13,785 nucleotides of DNA, from positions 1 to 13,785 of the forward strand of contig JAIFLS010000158.1 in assembly GCA_020048935.1 (NCBI GenBank). The letters are read 5' to 3'. Made by a program: the position numbers and the translations under genes. Of the stretch, positions 5,661 to 12,442 are shown piece after piece. The stretch is from a bacterium. Its GTDB lineage: Bacteria > Verrucomicrobiota > Kiritimatiellia > UBA8416. The notes below the pieces were generated by a model, which saw only the letters and a program-made list of their open reading frames with translations, was not told where the DNA came from and searched no databases. The stretch's first letter is position 1. Every line of letters begins with the position of its first letter.

Positions 5661-7708
5661 GGCGCGATCAGCCCGTCTACTGGTGCGGTTGCGGTTCCAG
5701 TGCCGGAGGCCGCCGGTTTGGAGGCCGCCGTGTTGGTTGTTGTGGCGGTGATCGCGGTGGTGTTGGGTGCCGAGGCGGCGGACGGTGGTATGGCCGGTGG
5801 CGGTGCTGTGATGCACAGTGGCCGCAGCAGGCTGGCGGCCCTGGTTTCCGACAGCAGGAACACGAAATCATGGCCCTGGATCATGGCATGGCGCCAGGCG
5901 TCGTCCATCGCGCTTCCCAGCAGCAAGGTGTTCCGGATACCTCCATCGGTGCGGAACCCGAAGGTCACGGAGGCCATCGGCTTGTCCAGGCCATAGGCGG
6001 ACAAGTCCGGCGGCATGAAGGCCACGAGGCGGCCAGCCTCGACATGCGCCGTTTCCGCCAGCAGGTTTGACACGGCGGCGGTATCCACGGTCAGTGTTGG
6101 CTTATCCGGACAGTGCCAGGCGTCAAGGGTAGCGGTGGCACGTGCCACAAGGCAGGTTTGCGAGGGGGTTGCAAGCTCGATGCGCGATACGGCAGAGGCA
6201 TCGATGGCCAGCATCAGCGGGGCGCGAAAGCGCAAGGGAGAGATCAGTGATGCATCCAGGCCGGCGGTCGCTGCCGAATCCAGCGTGAAGCGGTCGTCTT
6301 CCTGAGTCGCGAGGAACGCCAGGCGAATGCCGTCAGCGGCCATTTCCAGCGATAGCGTGGTGCTTGCGTTCCCGTTGCCATCCGGTGCAGGAGTCGGCTC
6401 AGCCGGGGCTTCGCTCGGGGCCGCCTTTGCCAGCGTGATCCGAATGGGTGGTTCACTGGATGAGGGGGCGGCCGCCGACTCGCTGCTGCCCAGGAAAGAG
6501 GCGACCTTGAGTTCGAACAGGCGCGCGATTAACGCTTGTACAGCCACGGGATCCGCCGGTGCACGCACCGGTGTGCGCAGCCGCCAGCCCGCGCTGCCGT
6601 CCGCGGTTGAAGGCAGGCGTTCAAGCTCAAGCTGGTGGTCACCCTGCTGAAGGCGGATAAAGCCGATATCGGCTGGCGCGTCATGGAAGACGGAGCGGTT
6701 GCGGAAGCTGTCGAACGGACGGGAGCAGGCCTCGATGATTCCGGACGGGACGGTGTAGACCGCATCCACGCCCCCGCGGCGTGCAAAGCTCTGGCTGTTG
6801 GTCCCGGCGACGTCGGCGCCGATGAAGAGATCCTGTCCCAGCCGGTCCCCTTCGGTCCAGACGGTGACTTTCAGGCGCGCGGTGTCCTCCGCCAGGCCGG
6901 CGGTCTCGAACTGCCCGCGCCGCGTCATCTCCAGCAGGGCGGCGGTTGCCTGATCGGTTTCGCTTGCCGGTTCGGCATCCCAGTGGAAGGTTTCCACGCG
7001 CAAGGCATAGACGGCGTCAAGCAGTTTGCGAACGGCGGCGGTATCCGCCTGTGCCGCCAGCGGCTGTTGCAGGACCCACTCGGATTTCCGTCGCACGAGC
7101 TGGAGAAATCCGGCATCACGGCGGTGGATGTCGATCCGCTCGGTAGTGGCGGTACTGCCGTAAAGCAGGATCCGGTCGCGCAGGGCCGCCAAGTCATTGG
7201 GAAACAGGCTGAGGACGGAGCCCGGCAGGGTGAATACGGCACTGCCCCGGTCGAGACGTGCGTACACCGCGTCCCCAAAGGGGGTGCGCCCGCCCAGGAG
7301 CAGGGTTTCGGCCCGCCCGGTGGCGGTCTCCACGGAAAGCCGCCGGTCCGACTCCTGCAGCCCGTAGTCGGCAAGGGTCAGTCCTAGCTGCTTGCGTTGA
7401 TGGCGGCTGATTCTGTCCTGCCGCCGCAGGGTTTCCATTGCGGACACGATCCGCTCCGCCTGCGGGCTGTTGGCGCGCGCACGCACGGGCTCCTGCAGGA
7501 ACCACGATTCGCCCTTGCGCACGAGTTCAACTCGCGCCCCGGCCTGCTCGAATGCGACGCGGGTGATCGGATCGGTGTTGATATCGAAGACGCGCCGCAC
7601 CTGCGCGCGCACGGTCTGCTGTTGCTCGAGGTGCTCGTCGAGCAGGTACAGGCCGCAGCCGAGAATCACGACGATGATGCCAAGCAGTAGCGTGTTTCTT
7701 GTTTTCAT
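5657..7708 (-). CDS. DUF4340-containing membrane-anchored protein with four repeat units
   Basis: A 683-residue protein with one N-terminal hydrophobic segment (about 6-23) and a large, probably periplasmic remainder. Four units share a W-x-(L/C)-x(2)-P, then ADxxAV, then (L/V)xxL pattern: W69 (WFLQEPVRA), W211 (WVLQQPLAA), W375 (WRLRTPVRA) and W531 (WHCPDKPTL). After the first and last come LADYGLQES and LSAYGLDKP, the YGL-x2 motif typical of DUF4340. The family normally accompanies GldG-like proteins in Gld-type ABC clusters, as here. ILGC at 15-18 is lipobox-like, so it could be a lipoprotein instead of a bitopic protein. A Pro/Ser/Glu-rich linker (about 410-447) and a Pro/Ala/Thr-rich tail (635-678) look disordered. 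TAGGAATCGGAA precedes the ATG, with AGGA overlapping the upstream stop; the gap is 9 bases. Biochemical function is unknown. Confidence 0.85.
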   Translation of the reverse strand: MKTRNTLLLGIIVVILGCGLYLLDEHLEQQQTVRAQVRRVFDINTDPITRVAFEQAGARVELVRKGESWFLQEPVRARANSPQAERIVSAMETLRRQDRISRHQRKQLGLTLADYGLQESDRRLSVETATGRAETLLLGGRTPFGDAVYARLDRGSAVFTLPGSVLSLFPNDLAALRDRILLYGSTATTERIDIHRRDAGFLQLVRRKSEWVLQQPLAAQADTAAVRKLLDAVYALRVETFHWDAEPASETDQATAALLEMTRRGQFETAGLAEDTARLKVTVWTEGDRLGQDLFIGADVAGTNSQSFARRGGVDAVYTVPSGIIEACSRPFDSFRNRSVFHDAPADIGFIRLQQGDHQLELERLPSTADGSAGWRLRTPVRAPADPVAVQALIARLFELKVASFLGSSESAAAPSSSEPPIRITLAKAAPSEAPAEPTPAPDGNGNASTTLSLEMAADGIRLAFLATQEDDRFTLDSAATAGLDASLISPLRFRAPLMLAIDASAVSRIELATPSQTCLVARATATLDAWHCPDKPTLTVDTAAVSNLLAETAHVEAGRLVAFMPPDLSAYGLDKPMASVTFGFRTDGGIRNTLLLGSAMDDAWRHAMIQGHDFVFLLSETRAASLLRPLCITAPPPAIPPSAASAPNTTAITATTTNTAASKPAASGTGTATAPVDGLIAP

Positions 7709-7717
7709 TTCCGATTC

Positions 7718-9244
7718 CTAACGACGTCGCAGGGCAACCCCGATGCCGGCCAGCAGCATCACGCCCGGGGCGACAAAGACCAGGCCGATGAAGATCCGGT
7801 TCCATTGCTGCCGGGTGGTCTCCGGATGCAGTAGCGAGGGTACCCGCGGCGCCACGGTCAGCAGGCTCTCACGCTCGATGAGCCAGTTGAGCGATGAGAG
7901 CAGGAAGCTGACGTTGCCGCCGACGCCGCTGCTTATCGCCGCATTGGATACAAAATACGAATCGCCGATCACGACCATGCGCGTGGGCTGCAGTTCCGCA
8001 TTGAAGCCGACCGCACCCCGTTCCACCGCCAGCGCGACGGCGGCCGGGCCGCGGTGGTCGCGCTCGGCATCGAAGACCGGGGGATCCTGCTCCAGATTGG
8101 TCTCGATCCAGCCTTCCGTCCCCGTGCTGGCCAGCACGCTGACCTTGACCCGATCCTCGTCTGTGCCGGTGCTCTCGCTCTCAAGCGGTTTCAGAGCCAT
8201 TGGCATGAAAAACAGGGTGGTCACATTCTTGAAATTCCGGGTCACCGGGTGATCCCCGTAGTTGCTGATCACCAGCTCGCGCCCCGAGAACGTCAGGCCC
8301 GCGACCACGCCGGGGCCGGCCTTCACGCCCCAGCGCCCGATCAGTTCCGCCAGACCGGTCTGGGTGGAGGGGTCGAGCAGCATCAGCACACGCCCATGCC
8401 GGTTACGCAGGTAGTCGTCGATCTGCTTGAGGACCGCATCCGGGAGCCGCCGGTCCGGTCCGGCGATCACCAGCGCGTGGCAGTCCTCCGGAATGGCTTT
8501 CTGTTCGGCGGCGACCAGGCGGCGCACTTCGATATTCTCGCGGCTGATCACGCGGGCGAGTGTCGAGTAGCCACCCTGGCTCTCGAAATCCTCCACATCG
8601 CGCTCGCCGTTCCCGGCCAGGAAGTAGACCACCGGGGTGGTCTTGCCGGTCACGTTCAGAATGGCCGACGAGAACGCCTGTTCGCCGAGGAATCCGACCA
8701 TGCGGCGGGCGACGCCTGACTCGGTGATCTCGATCTCGTACTGGGCCAGGCTGGCGATATCGATGATCTTCCGTTTCTCGCCGGAGGCGAAGATGATCTG
8801 GTTGCCGGCGTCGATATCAAATTTCAGTGCCAGCTCGCGCGTACGGGCGATGTCGCGCTTGGGATCGACGATCTCGAGCCGGAAGTCCAGGCCCGGCATG
8901 GTCTCGGCGGCGTGCGCATACTCCAGCAGCAGCGCGCTGACCTCCTCGTACAGGCGGGCGTCGGCCTCGAACAGGGCGGTGACCTCCAGGCTGGCGTCGA
9001 GGCCGCGCAGCATCTCCATGGTCTTCGCCGACAGCACATGCCGGGCGTGCGATGCCAGTTGCATCCGCAGCGGCAGACGCTGCGCCAGGGCGTTGATCAG
9101 CACGGTGGCTGTCGTCATCAAGGCAACAGCCACCAGCACGTTCAGCCCGGTCAGGGTGCGTTGCCGCCGCCGTGCACGGACCGCCAGCCGTCGCTCGCGC
9201 GCTCCCGCCGTTTCCCGTTTCCTTCTTTTTCCCCGGTTTGCCAA
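7718..9244 (-). CDS. GldG-like ABC transporter auxiliary protein
   Basis: A 508-residue protein with one membrane segment near each end (about 32-54 and 484-504) and a large periplasmic domain between, the layout of GldG/ABC_transp_aux proteins. The domain includes VYFLAGNGERDVEDF (about 206-220), matching the family's G-x-GE signature, and a following Rossmann-like region (HALVIAGPDRRLPDAVLKQIDDYL, RVLMLLDP). In gliding Bacteroidetes GldA, GldF and GldG form an ABC complex needed for motility; homologues elsewhere are uncharacterised, so a role in assembling or exporting envelope components is inference. The start is TTG at 9244, backed by AAGGAG 7 bases upstream; no ATG is available before the first membrane segment. 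The first 30 residues carry about 14 Arg/Lys, a strongly cytoplasmic-side anchor. It sits 17 bases after the permease gene and 9 before the DUF4340 gene. Confidence 0.88.
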   Translation of the reverse strand: MANRGKRRKRETAGARERRLAVRARRRQRTLTGLNVLVAVALMTTATVLINALAQRLPLRMQLASHARHVLSAKTMEMLRGLDASLEVTALFEADARLYEEVSALLLEYAHAAETMPGLDFRLEIVDPKRDIARTRELALKFDIDAGNQIIFASGEKRKIIDIASLAQYEIEITESGVARRMVGFLGEQAFSSAILNVTGKTTPVVYFLAGNGERDVEDFESQGGYSTLARVISRENIEVRRLVAAEQKAIPEDCHALVIAGPDRRLPDAVLKQIDDYLRNRHGRVLMLLDPSTQTGLAELIGRWGVKAGPGVVAGLTFSGRELVISNYGDHPVTRNFKNVTTLFFMPMALKPLESESTGTDEDRVKVSVLASTGTEGWIETNLEQDPPVFDAERDHRGPAAVALAVERGAVGFNAELQPTRMVVIGDSYFVSNAAISSGVGGNVSFLLSSLNWLIERESLLTVAPRVPSLLHPETTRQQWNRIFIGLVFVAPGVMLLAGIGVALRRR

Positions 9245-9261
9245 GTGAAGACTCCTTGCCG

Positions 9262-9993
9262 CTAAAGCCAGCGCCGCGATTCCAGGACCCGTACCGCGCT
9301 GAACAGCATCAGCACCGTGATCGAGAGGTACAGCACCGCCGGCTGCAGGCTCAGCGTGCCCGACACAAAAAGCGTGACGTGCCGTTCCAGCGAGAAACGC
9401 TCGATCGTTGCCTGCCGGAACAGCGGCACGGCACGCATGAACGGCTGGACCATGAAGGGGGCGAAGATCGCCCAGAAACAGCAGATAGCCGCCACGATCT
9501 GGTTACGGGTGAGCAACGAGACCAGCACGCCGACCGCGGTGCAGCAGATCGAGACCAGCGCGAGGATGGCGCAGCCGCCTGCCACGGCATACCCATCGAC
9601 CCCGTCTATTCCGGGGCTCATCGCCGCCAGGATGTATAGCGCCCCGATGGACGGCGCGATAGTCACCCAGCCGAACACGAGTGCGCCAGCGTACTTTGCC
9701 AGCACCACCGCCGTTTCCCCGACGGCTGTCGTCATCAGCGTCTCGATCGTGCCGGAGCGTTTCTCCTCGGCAAACAGGCGCATGCAGATCACGGTGATCA
9801 GGAAGGGCATCCAGATCAGCACCGAGACGAAAAACAATTGTTCCGGATAGACCGTACTGCCGGTCTGTGCCTTGACCGTGGCCAGGAACGTCCATGAGGC
9901 CGCGCTGGTGAAGAGGGCCATGGTCACATAGGCGACGGGCGAGAGGAAGACGGCGGAAAGCTCGCGCCGCAGCAGGATCAGGAAGCTACGCAT
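9262..9993 (-). CDS. ABC-2 type permease, GldF-like
   Basis: A 243-residue integral membrane protein with about six spans. It contains the hallmark cytoplasmic loop MRLFAEEKRSGTIETLMTTAV (about 71-91), which is characteristic of ABC-2 permeases of the GldF type: (F/L)(A/S)EE(K/R)xxGT(I/L)ExLxT. The start at 9993 follows GGGGAGGTG about 5 bases upstream, a strong ribosome site, and overlaps the end of the ATPase gene by 8 bases, so the two products are probably made in balance. It would form the membrane channel of a complex with the ATPase and the GldG-like protein. The transported substrate cannot be read from the sequence. Length and spacing are normal for the family and nothing is missing. 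Confidence 0.9.
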   Translation of the reverse strand: MRSFLILLRRELSAVFLSPVAYVTMALFTSAASWTFLATVKAQTGSTVYPEQLFFVSVLIWMPFLITVICMRLFAEEKRSGTIETLMTTAVGETAVVLAKYAGALVFGWVTIAPSIGALYILAAMSPGIDGVDGYAVAGGCAILALVSICCTAVGVLVSLLTRNQIVAAICCFWAIFAPFMVQPFMRAVPLFRQATIERFSLERHVTLFVSGTLSLQPAVLYLSITVLMLFSAVRVLESRRWL

Positions 9994-11014
9994 GGGACAC
10001 CTCCCCGCCAGCGCTGGCGTCCGGTCTGGCGCAATCGCCGGGCTGCACGGGTTCCGCCGTGTCGATGCCTTCGGTCAGCGCCGCGAACACATCCTCCAGA
10101 TTACGCCGCTGCGCCGTCAGCTCCCGCAGCCGCCAGCCGCGTGTACAGGCCAGGTCGAATACCCGCTCGCGCACCTGCTGCTGGCGGTTGCCGCGGAACA
10201 CGACCCGGCACCAGTCGCCGTCCGGTGTGCAGACCGGCTTGCGCACGCCTTCCAGCGCGCCCAGTGCCGCCGCTATCTCATCCGCCGGCCCCTGTAGCTC
10301 GGCGGTGATGTGCTCGTCGCCCTGCATCAGTCCCACCAGTGCCTCCGGTGTGTCCGAGGCGGCGATCCGGCCATGGTCCAGGATCAGGACCCGCCCGCAG
10401 ATGACTTCGACTTCGGAGAGGATGTGCGTCGAGATCAGGATCGTATGCTCGGGCGCCAGGCTGCGGATCAGCTCGCGGATATGGCGGATCTGGTTCGGAT
10501 CCAGCCCGATCGTCGGTTCATCCAGGATCAGGCATTCCGGCTCGTGCAGCAGGCAGTCCGCCAGGCCGACGCGCTGGCGGAAGCCTTTCGAGAGGCGACC
10601 GATGATCGTGCGCGCCTCGCCCGCCAGGTCGCACTGCTGGATCACCGTGTCGACGCGGCTGCGCAGGCGCCTGCCGCGCACACCCTTGAGAGCGCCGCGG
10701 AATTTCAGGTATTCACGGACCCGCATCTCCGTGTAAAGCGGCACATTCTCGGGCAGGTACCCCACCTTGCGACGCACCGCCATCGACTCCTCGAAGACGT
10801 CCGCACCGCCGATCCGGGCCTCCCCGCCGCTGGCGGGCAGGTAGCAGGAGAGAATGCGCAGCGTCGTCGTCTTGCCAGCCCCGTTGGGGCCGAGCAGTCC
10901 CACGATTTCGCCGCGTCCGACCTCGAAAGTCACCCCGTCAAGGGCCGACACCCGCCCGTAGCGGCGGGTGAGGTTCTTCACGGCGATCATCGGCGACTCG
11001 GTTGCGGTATCCAA
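9986..11014 (-). CDS. ABC transporter ATP-binding protein, GldA-like
   Basis: A cytoplasmic ATPase expected to power the adjacent ABC-2 permease. Counting from the upstream GTG (11038): Walker A GPNGAGKTT (50-58), LPEN in the Q-loop region (95-98, no Gln, as in many GldA/NatA-type ATPases), signature LSKGF (149-153), Walker B CLILDE (169-174), D-loop GLD, and the switch His205 in STHILSE. The C-terminal 110 residues form the extra domain typical of this group (DGDWCRVVFRGN, LEDVFAALTEG). The start is uncertain. GTG at 11038 has no ribosome site; ATG at 10990 (MIAVKNLTRRYG) fits homology best but also lacks one; TTG at 11014 has AGGAG 6 bases upstream and is chosen here, mirroring the TTG start of the GldG-like gene. 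It follows the decarboxylase gene on the same strand and overlaps the permease gene. Confidence 0.9.
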   Translation of the reverse strand: MDTATESPMIAVKNLTRRYGRVSALDGVTFEVGRGEIVGLLGPNGAGKTTTLRILSCYLPASGGEARIGGADVFEESMAVRRKVGYLPENVPLYTEMRVREYLKFRGALKGVRGRRLRSRVDTVIQQCDLAGEARTIIGRLSKGFRQRVGLADCLLHEPECLILDEPTIGLDPNQIRHIRELIRSLAPEHTILISTHILSEVEVICGRVLILDHGRIAASDTPEALVGLMQGDEHITAELQGPADEIAAALGALEGVRKPVCTPDGDWCRVVFRGNRQQQVRERVFDLACTRGWRLRELTAQRRNLEDVFAALTEGIDTAEPVQPGDCARPDASAGGEVSHA

Positions 11015-11052
11015 AAGCGGCTCCTGGCTGGTTGACACTGAAAGCCGGCATT

Positions 11053-12198
11053 CTATTGGTTGATATGGATGGTCTTGGCGGGGGGGAACCCGTTGAAGTA
11101 GGTCGACGAGGCGCGGCTGTAGGCCCCGATGTTCTCACTGTAGAGCAGGTCGCCAAGAGCGAGGTCGTCCGGCAGCGTCTCGGCCATCGAGATCACGTCC
11201 AGCGCATCGCAGGTCGGCCCGAAGACGGTGCAGATCACGGGCTTGCCGCGCCGTTTGAACGCCTTAAGATGATACTGGCAGTGATCGAAGATGATTCCGG
11301 AGAAGGTGTGGTAGACGCCGTCGTCGACGTAGTAGCAGTGCTTGCCGTTACGCACGGCCTTGCCGATGACCGAGGAAACGGCCACCCCGGCGGTAGCCAC
11401 CATGAAGCGCCCCGGCTCGGCGATGACCTGCACCTCTGGCGGGAACAGGCGGTCAAGCTCGGTGTTGATGATGCCGGCCAGTTCGCGGAAGGGTTTGACG
11501 CTGTCGTCGTAGGGGGCCGGGAAACCGCCGCCGATGTCGAGCACGTTGAGGCGGCTGCAGCCGCGGCTCCTGGCCTCCTCGTAGATATTCGCGGCCAGGT
11601 TGAGCGCCTGCACATAGTTCTCGAAGTTGGTGGTCTGGCTGCCGACATGGAAACTGATGCCTTCGACGACGAGGCCGTTCTTCTCGGCGGCGAGCATCAG
11701 GTCGACTGCCTCGCCCGGTGCCGCCCCGCATTTGGAGGAAAGCTCGCAGACCGCGCCGGTGTTCGGCACGGCCAGGCGCAGCACAAGCCCGGAGTTCGGG
11801 GCATAGGTTTTTATCTTGCCGATTTCCTCGAGATTGTCGTAGGTAACGAGGGCCTTGTAGCGGTCAAGCGCCTTCAGCGCGGCCGGGATCTTGATCGTAT
11901 TGGCATAGATGATGTTGTCCCAGATCCATTGCTGCCGCTCCTTGGCCGGCATGGTCTTGATCAGGTCGTAGACGAGGTTGAATTCCGGCATTGAGGCGCA
12001 GTCGAAGGCCGAGCCCAGTTCGAACAGGGTCTTGATGATGGCGGGGTCGGGATTCGCCTTGACGGCGTAATAGACCTGGACACGGGGCAGGTGCCGCTTG
12101 AACGTTGCATAGTTCTTGCGGAGCTGATCGTGATCCACGATGAACAGCGGGGTTCCGTGTTGGGCAGCGAGATCTTCCAGTGTTTTACGTGTATACAT
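11053..12198 (-). CDS. Ornithine/lysine decarboxylase, fold-type III PLP enzyme
   Basis: A 381-residue enzyme of the alanine-racemase-fold ornithine/diaminopimelate/arginine decarboxylase group. Landmarks: the PLP lysine K47 in YAVKANP; H184 in FHVGSQ; the phosphate-binding GGGFP (223-227); EPGR (261-264); the catalytic C330-D331 in GPTCDALD; and YSRASSTYFNGF near the C-terminus. The CDALD motif with VDDGVYHTFSGIIFDH marks ornithine/lysine decarboxylases of the eukaryotic type rather than LysA or NspC. It would make putrescine (or cadaverine) in the cytosol; the two substrates cannot be separated by eye. The length is typical for short bacterial members. The ATG at 12198 has GAGGACGG just upstream. 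It is the first gene of the run leading to miaB; 38 bases separate it from the preferred ATPase start. Upstream DNA has no convincing promoter but carries an inverted-repeat element. Confidence 0.9.
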   Translation of the reverse strand: MYTRKTLEDLAAQHGTPLFIVDHDQLRKNYATFKRHLPRVQVYYAVKANPDPAIIKTLFELGSAFDCASMPEFNLVYDLIKTMPAKERQQWIWDNIIYANTIKIPAALKALDRYKALVTYDNLEEIGKIKTYAPNSGLVLRLAVPNTGAVCELSSKCGAAPGEAVDLMLAAEKNGLVVEGISFHVGSQTTNFENYVQALNLAANIYEEARSRGCSRLNVLDIGGGFPAPYDDSVKPFRELAGIINTELDRLFPPEVQVIAEPGRFMVATAGVAVSSVIGKAVRNGKHCYYVDDGVYHTFSGIIFDHCQYHLKAFKRRGKPVICTVFGPTCDALDVISMAETLPDDLALGDLLYSENIGAYSRASSTYFNGFPPAKTIHINQ

Positions 12199-12285
12199 CC
12201 GTCCTCAGGGGGGTTAATGGTTCTGTTCTGCTTAAAGGTGCGGATGCTGTCACAATGGGAGCAAAACATCAAGCTTATCTAAAAG

Positions 12286-12440
12286 AGCCTTGCGCTTGTA
12301 GCTGGTTAAGCGCTTGTAGCCGGGGTCGGTGACCCCGGTCGGCATGGGTTAGCAAACGGGAGAGAGGCGTCGCCATGTGCTTTCTCATGGGCACCGGGGT
12401 CACCGACCCCGGCTACAAGGCTTTTTTCGCGGCTACAAGG
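12286..12440. repeat. Composite palindromic element (REP/MITE-like)
   Basis: Two perfect 27-bp inverted arms lie at 12313-12339 and 12393-12419, flanking 53 bases. Each arm is itself a hairpin: CCGGGGTC, loop GGT, GACCCCGG. Each arm is flanked outward by a partial copy: GCGCTTGTAGC at 12292-12302 repeats 12310-12320, and CGGCTACAAGG at 12410-12420 repeats 12430-12440. An outer pair AGCCTTG (12286-12292) and CAAGGCT (12416-12422) can also pair. No open frame is credible inside. It fills the gap between the DUF3999-like stop (12443) and the decarboxylase gene. The strong hairpins with T-runs on each side (TTTTTT at 12422-12427 on plus; CTCTTTTAG on minus) could also help end transcription of the DUF3999-like gene. 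No target-site duplication was recognised. Confidence 0.8.
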
Positions 12441-12442
12441 TT

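Noticed and set aside
5661..5816. N-terminal extension of MiaB to an upstream ATG
   Set aside because: The added 52 residues are His/Arg-rich low complexity read antiphase to the Pro/Ala/Thr tail of the DUF4340 gene; MTFLVHTYGC is the normal MiaB N-terminus.
6635..7387. Plus-strand open frame of 250 codons opposite the DUF4340 gene
   Set aside because: Gly/Gln-rich shadow with no start context; the minus-strand frame is longer and fits the operon.
10310..11035. Plus-strand open frame opposite the ABC ATPase
   Set aside because: Its composition is that of an antisense shadow (His/Arg/Asp/Ala-rich) and it has no recognised domain.
11002..11994. Long plus-strand open frame (330 codons) opposite the decarboxylase
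   Set aside because: It is a shadow of high GC in the antisense strand; the minus-strand protein has a full set of family motifs and a ribosome site.
12199..12290. Promoter for the decarboxylase operon
   Set aside because: Best pairs such as TTGATG-17-CAGCAT have too few consensus matches to call.
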